Below, piece by piece: positions 15,378 through 18,769 of a stretch of DNA of 18,769 bases. The position numbers and the translations under genes were made by a program. The notes below the pieces were generated by a model, which saw only the letters and a program-made list of their open reading frames with translations, was not told where the DNA came from and did not search any database. This stretch comes from Bacteroidota bacterium (GTDB lineage: Bacteria; Bacteroidota; Bacteroidia; UKL13-3). Every line of letters begins with the position of its first letter. Positions within the stretch are counted from its first letter, which is position 1. The stretch covers positions 1 to 18,769 of the forward strand of contig CANHRW010000014.1 of the NCBI GenBank assembly GCA_947462865.1. The letters run 5' to 3'.

Positions 15378-15923
15378 TTATTTGTTGAGGTAAACAATTC
15401 CTTTGATGTTAAAAATTTTAGGCTGTTTAAAATCTGTTTTGGTTTCCAAACCAGTTCCATAAATAATTTTGTCTTTGCTATGAATGCTTACATACTTATC
15501 TGTAGAAATAAGGTCTCTGGTTTCATCCCAAATTAATTCGTCTGTTTGAATGGTGTCTCCCTGATCGTTCACCACTATTACATTGTTTTTAACTAACATG
15601 TTTAAATTACGCTCGTCTCTTCTTGCATACTTGGCTTTGATGAAACTCGAAACCTTTCCATTTGATTTATAGAAATATGCAGTAATACCTTTGTTCATTT
15701 CTGAGTAGTTCAGTTCTTCGCTGCTATATCTTTCTAACAAAGGTGCGAATACACGCGCTTTTAAATAACCGCTGTCGGTATAATTGATGCCTATATTAAT
15801 GCCACGCTCTGTTGGAATCAATCCTGAACTAGATGATACTTTAATTTTATCGATTTCTTTGTTGGTACATGCAACAAAAAATAAGAGTGTCGACAGGATT
15901 AAAAAAGCGATTTGTCTAATCAT
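15378..15923 (-). CDS. lptC: LPS export system lipoprotein LptC-like
   Basis: LptC is the bitopic or lipid-anchored component that passes lipopolysaccharide from the LptBFG transporter to the LptA bridge. With the start at 15923 the protein has 181 residues and begins MIRQIAFLILSTLLFFVAC, a lipoprotein signal with lipobox FVAC (Cys 19). The rest is the beta-rich LptC/OstA-like domain (for example ERGINIGINYTDSGYLKARVFAPLLERY, with KYARRDERNLNMLVKNNVIVVNDQGD). An upstream ATG at 15965 would add 14 residues before the signal peptide and is not credible. The chosen start overlaps the stop of the preceding beta-barrel gene by 8 nt, which suggests translational coupling. Confidence 0.85.
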   Translation of the reverse strand: MIRQIAFLILSTLLFFVACTNKEIDKIKVSSSSGLIPTERGINIGINYTDSGYLKARVFAPLLERYSSEELNYSEMNKGITAYFYKSNGKVSSFIKAKYARRDERNLNMLVKNNVIVVNDQGDTIQTDELIWDETRDLISTDKYVSIHSKDKIIYGTGLETKTDFKQPKIFNIKGIVYLNK

Positions 15924-17223
15924 ACCTATACCTATTGAACCAACGGTCTGCAAAATTGATTCCAAGCACCAGTTTAAAATAATTTTCTTGAATTTGATTA
16001 TTCGTCAAATTGCCTCTTTTAATGAACTCAACGCCTATGTTTAAAGTAGATTTTGATCGTCCCATCGGAAATCCTAAACCACAACTGAGTGCAAGTTCAT
16101 TTAATGATTGATTTTGAATAGTAGCTCCTGTTTGATCATACCTAAAACCTGCTCTGTATGTAGTTATATTGAGGATATTTTTATACTGATACGCATCCGG
16201 ACAAAAGGATGTACCAATGCTCAATCCAAAAGCTTGCTGCAGAGACTCTTGTTTTCCAAAAAGCTTATATTGAGTCCAATCTGAAAACCTCAAATCAGAA
16301 GCAACCAACCATTTGTCAACCTTACCAAAGCTAAATCCAATTTGAAACAAAGAGGGTAATGTAAGGCTTCCTGTTTGTTGTATTTGGTTACTGATAGTAT
16401 CTTTTGTTCCTATACCCAAACCCAATGGCAAGGTTCTAACCAGCAATTGTTGATCTGCCTGCAAATCTGATTGAGGTCTAAAATTTACACCTAACACAAA
16501 CTGAAAACTATCTAGCAGATTCCGCTTGGTATTATAGGTGAAATATTTGTGGTATTGGGCCGCAAAACTCATCACTGAACCCGAGGCATAGCCGTCTTTG
16601 TCTTGGTTTAATCCGAACATATTGTATTGACTAGGTATAATCAATTGGTTCGTATGTTTCAATTGGCCAAAAATATATTGATAATCTACGCCTACAGAAA
16701 GCTGTTTATAGAGCCGCATGCCTATGCCAAAATGAACCTTACTCAAGCCCCCTTTACCTGAAAATATTTTAGATACAGGAACCATAAATGTATCATTACT
16801 GATACTATCCATGGTATTAATTTGATACCCTATTGCAGAAAAAGGGGCTAATCCAAAGGAGAGTCCAATTTCTTTTTTAGTTGACAATGGCATGCCCAAA
16901 TTGATATAGGAAAGCCAAGCATTGCTATTGGTAGTTTTTTGGCTACCTGTGAGTATTTCGGCATTACTCAATGCGGCACCAGCCTCAATATTGGTTTGTT
17001 TTAAGGCGCCGTAAGACGCACTGTTACTTACGTTGATTAATGAATTCATGCGAATACCTTGGCCTATTTGACCCATAGACAAAAAATTGGCATTGCCCGA
17101 GTATACAATTTCGCCAATTCCTAACATAGAATAAGGAGAGGCTGTTATGTTCTGAGCTTGAATTCTCAAGGATGACACAAACAAAATAGCAACAAAAAAT
17201 AACCAAAATCTATCTTTAAACAT
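15916..17223 (-). CDS. Outer-membrane beta-barrel protein (FadL/OmpP1-like), function unknown
   Basis: The 435-residue protein starts with a clear signal peptide (MFKDRFWLFFVAILFVSSLRIQAQ) followed by NITASPYSMLGIGEIVYSGN, an opening often seen in Bacteroidota outer-membrane barrels. The body consists of alternating beta-strands with aromatic girdles (for example GLSKVHFGIGMRLYKQLSVG and QYIFGQL) and resembles the broad FadL/OmpP1 transporter group; the match is by pattern only and no ligand can be assigned. The protein ends NRYRYD rather than with a terminal phenylalanine. It overlaps coaX by 8 nt upstream and lptC by 8 nt downstream. Its place next to lptC suggests a role in outer-membrane assembly or transport, by inference. 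Confidence 0.8.
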   Translation of the reverse strand: MFKDRFWLFFVAILFVSSLRIQAQNITASPYSMLGIGEIVYSGNANFLSMGQIGQGIRMNSLINVSNSASYGALKQTNIEAGAALSNAEILTGSQKTTNSNAWLSYINLGMPLSTKKEIGLSFGLAPFSAIGYQINTMDSISNDTFMVPVSKIFSGKGGLSKVHFGIGMRLYKQLSVGVDYQYIFGQLKHTNQLIIPSQYNMFGLNQDKDGYASGSVMSFAAQYHKYFTYNTKRNLLDSFQFVLGVNFRPQSDLQADQQLLVRTLPLGLGIGTKDTISNQIQQTGSLTLPSLFQIGFSFGKVDKWLVASDLRFSDWTQYKLFGKQESLQQAFGLSIGTSFCPDAYQYKNILNITTYRAGFRYDQTGATIQNQSLNELALSCGLGFPMGRSKSTLNIGVEFIKRGNLTNNQIQENYFKLVLGINFADRWFNRYRYD

Positions 17224-17929
17224 TCAAATCCAAAATTAAATGAAGCCCATACATGAGCAAGTTCTTCTCAACAAATAAAGGGCTTTTAAGTTGTTTTGAC
17301 AAAAGTTCGGCATTTCCACCACAAAGCAAAACTTGTAAATCAGGGTACTTAGCTTTGAGTGCTTGTATATGGTATTCTATTTCACCAATTATCCCATAAT
17401 AAGCTCCGCTTAGCATGCAATCAATGGTACTAGTGCCAATTTCGTTTTCTGCAAAAGTGGCTGTGAGTTGTGGCAATTTACCTGTAAAATGATGCATCCC
17501 ATTAAGACGCATTTGTAAACCAGGGCTAATAACTCCACCTAAATAAACGTGATTAGCGGTAACTACATCTAAAGTTAAACAAGTACCCGCATCAAATACT
17601 GCACAGGCTTTTCCTTTAAAAAAAAATTGTGTTGCTGCAGCCAAAGCCAATCTGTCTGGACCCAGTGTCTCAGGGCTGTTGTAATGATTAATAAAGGGTA
17701 ATTTCAATTGAGGTGTCAGCTTTACAAAACCTTTTATTTGTTCAAAAGACAGCATTGATGATGCGGACACATTGCTTGCAATAACATGCGTTACTTGATG
17801 GGTATGCATGAGCAATTGCAGTTGGTTGGCGTCTAATTGATCAAATGGCATACACCATTCCAATTTTGCGTTCTTAAATAGCGCTACTTTTATCAGTGTA
17901 TTCCCAATGTCAATAGTTAATTTATTCAT
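17216..17929 (-). CDS. coaX: Type III pantothenate kinase
   Basis: CoaX phosphorylates pantothenate, the first step of CoA synthesis, in the cytoplasm. Using the ATG at 17929 gives 237 residues starting MNKLTIDIGNTLIK, the standard family N-terminus with phosphate-binding D7-G9-N10-T11. An upstream ATG at 17956 would add nine residues that do not belong. Further motifs are LGPDR (89-93) containing the catalytic Asp 92, FDAGTCLTLD (112-121), and GGVISPG (131-137). The start codon overlaps the birA stop by 8 nt, and its own stop overlaps the following beta-barrel gene by 8 nt. The birA-coaX pair is a common bacterial arrangement; in some organisms BirA and CoaX are fused. Confidence 0.94.
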   Translation of the reverse strand: MNKLTIDIGNTLIKVALFKNAKLEWCMPFDQLDANQLQLLMHTHQVTHVIASNVSASSMLSFEQIKGFVKLTPQLKLPFINHYNSPETLGPDRLALAAATQFFFKGKACAVFDAGTCLTLDVVTANHVYLGGVISPGLQMRLNGMHHFTGKLPQLTATFAENEIGTSTIDCMLSGAYYGIIGEIEYHIQALKAKYPDLQVLLCGGNAELLSKQLKSPLFVEKNLLMYGLHLILDLNV

Positions 17930-18683
17930 TGCTGCTTTTGAGGCTACAATATACAAGCTCTTTGTTCAAAAAACTGAATATCTCCCCGTTTAACATTAAG
18001 AACAATTTTCCTTGATGACCTATACCTATAATTTCAGCAGTTTGTTTTTGTCCATTGATCAAAAATTCTGCTTTTTCTCCTCTTTGAAGCAAGTGTGTTT
18101 CGTATTCCATTTTTAGCCAATCAAATTGCTTCAGTTGTAACCTTGTGTAGAAAAGGTCTAAAAAATGGCAGAGTTGTTTTCTGAGCACATGTAATTCATA
18201 AGGCTTACCTGTTATTTGAGCCAATGAGATTGCTTGACTAAAATTAAATTTGAGTTGATTGACATTGATCCCAATTCCAACAATACTATTTTTTAACTGA
18301 TTACCTGATATCGCATTTTCAATTAATATTCCTCCTATTTTATGACCATTAACTACCAAATCATTTGGCCATTTAATGCGTACAATGTGTTCCGGTAAAA
18401 GTTCAGCTATAAATTGTCTACAAGCCAAAGCAACTGCTAAATTCAAATACATTTGCGCTTCAATCTTTAAAAATTTTGGAGCATACAGTACACTCAATAA
18501 TAAATTATGTGCAGGTTCTGATTCCCATTTGGCATCTGCCTGACCTTTGCCTTTACGCTGATAATGGGTATAAACAACAGTACCCTCAGGCAATTTATGC
18601 TTCTGTTCTTCCAATTTTAACGCCTCATTGGTAGATTCAGTTTCTTCAATAAAAATACTGTGATTACCTGTTATTGGGTTCAT
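17922..18683 (-). CDS. birA: Biotin-[acetyl-CoA-carboxylase] ligase (class I, no DNA-binding domain)
   Basis: The enzyme activates biotin with ATP and attaches it to the lysine of biotin carboxyl carrier protein. The 253-residue protein starts directly with the catalytic domain (FIEETESTNEAL), so it is a monofunctional class I ligase without the HTH repressor domain of E. coli BirA. Motifs: the biotinyl-AMP loop KGKGQADAKW (44-53, corresponding to GRGRxGRxW), KWPND (104-108), GHKIGGILIE with K115, and GIGINVNQ (137-143). The C-terminal SH3-like domain follows (KAEFLINGQKQTAEIIGIGHQGKLF). It is the first gene of the minus-strand operon. No consensus promoter was found between it and the divergent gene that starts at 18729. 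Confidence 0.95.
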   Translation of the reverse strand: MNPITGNHSIFIEETESTNEALKLEEQKHKLPEGTVVYTHYQRKGKGQADAKWESEPAHNLLLSVLYAPKFLKIEAQMYLNLAVALACRQFIAELLPEHIVRIKWPNDLVVNGHKIGGILIENAISGNQLKNSIVGIGINVNQLKFNFSQAISLAQITGKPYELHVLRKQLCHFLDLFYTRLQLKQFDWLKMEYETHLLQRGEKAEFLINGQKQTAEIIGIGHQGKLFLMLNGEIFSFLNKELVYCSLKSSNE

Positions 18684-18728
18684 ATGGAGGAAAAAGATTA
18701 TTTTGCATAAATTTTAGTTCCTGTAAAA

Positions 18729-18769
18729 ATGGCCAAAAGCACCGAAAAAAAAACACCTTTGAAAAAAAC
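18729..18769 (+). CDS. Start of a divergent gene, truncated by window end
   Basis: An ATG at 18729 opens a frame (MAKSTEKKTPLKKN) that runs off the window. Only 13 full codons and part of a 14th are visible, lysine-rich and probably disordered. Divergent from birA, a ribosome silencing factor (rsfS) or ftsH gene would fit common Bacteroidota gene orders, but 13 residues cannot decide this. A near-consensus -7 box TTATTTTG lies at 18697-18704. Confidence 0.5.
   Translation, partial: MAKSTEKKTPLKK

Noticed and set aside
15924..15965. Upstream start for lptC
   Set aside because: It would put 14 residues before an intact lipoprotein signal peptide and increase the overlap with the preceding gene.
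17930..17956. Upstream start for coaX
   Set aside because: Nine extra residues precede the conserved MNKLTIDIGNT start and lie entirely within birA.

Overview
The window looks like chromosomal core-genome DNA from a Bacteroidota bacterium, probably of the Chitinophagaceae/Sphingobacteriia type. The reasons are its AT-rich base composition, the near absence of Shine-Dalgarno sequences, promoters of the Bacteroidota form (TTG, 18-19 nt, TAnnTTTG), a TonB-dependent receptor with a carboxypeptidase-regulatory-like N-terminal domain, LytTR and single-domain response regulators, and a biotin ligase/type III pantothenate kinase/LptC gene cluster. The genus is a guess.

Left part (1-3553): the 3' end of a TPR-like protein gene, a stand-alone receiver-domain response regulator, and lysS (lysyl-tRNA synthetase). 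From the last 45 coding bases of lysS onward there is a ~0.92 kb tandem array (2502-3420). It holds ten copies of a ~95-bp unit, and the first copy is the real 3' end of lysS. Every unit restarts with an ATG and re-encodes the LysRS C-terminus (MRPEKRDDE...) followed by one of four alternative short tails and a stop. This is the most unusual object in the window.

Middle part (3554-7796): a LytTR response regulator whose start codon abuts a perfect inverted repeat overlapping its -7 box. It is followed by dihydrolipoyl dehydrogenase and the E2 subunit of 2-oxoglutarate dehydrogenase, both on the minus strand and separated by an oppositely oriented family 2 glycosyltransferase. Convergent gene ends here are packed to 4 nt apart or overlap.

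Centre-right (8030-15210): a large TonB-dependent outer-membrane receptor, then a tight plus-strand operon of ornithine aminotransferase (rocD), formate-tetrahydrofolate ligase (fhs) and a succinate-semialdehyde-type aldehyde dehydrogenase.

Right part (18683 down to 15207, minus strand): an operon birA - coaX - outer-membrane beta-barrel - lptC - 55-aa two-helix membrane protein. The first three junctions each overlap by exactly 8 nt and the last has a 3-nt gap. It couples biotinylation and CoA synthesis genes to outer-membrane and LPS-export genes. A divergent plus-strand gene begins at 18729 and runs off the window.

The only gene-free stretch over 300 nt is 2550-3553, filled mostly by the lysS tail array. 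No tRNA, rRNA, CRISPR, insertion sequence or phage gene was seen.
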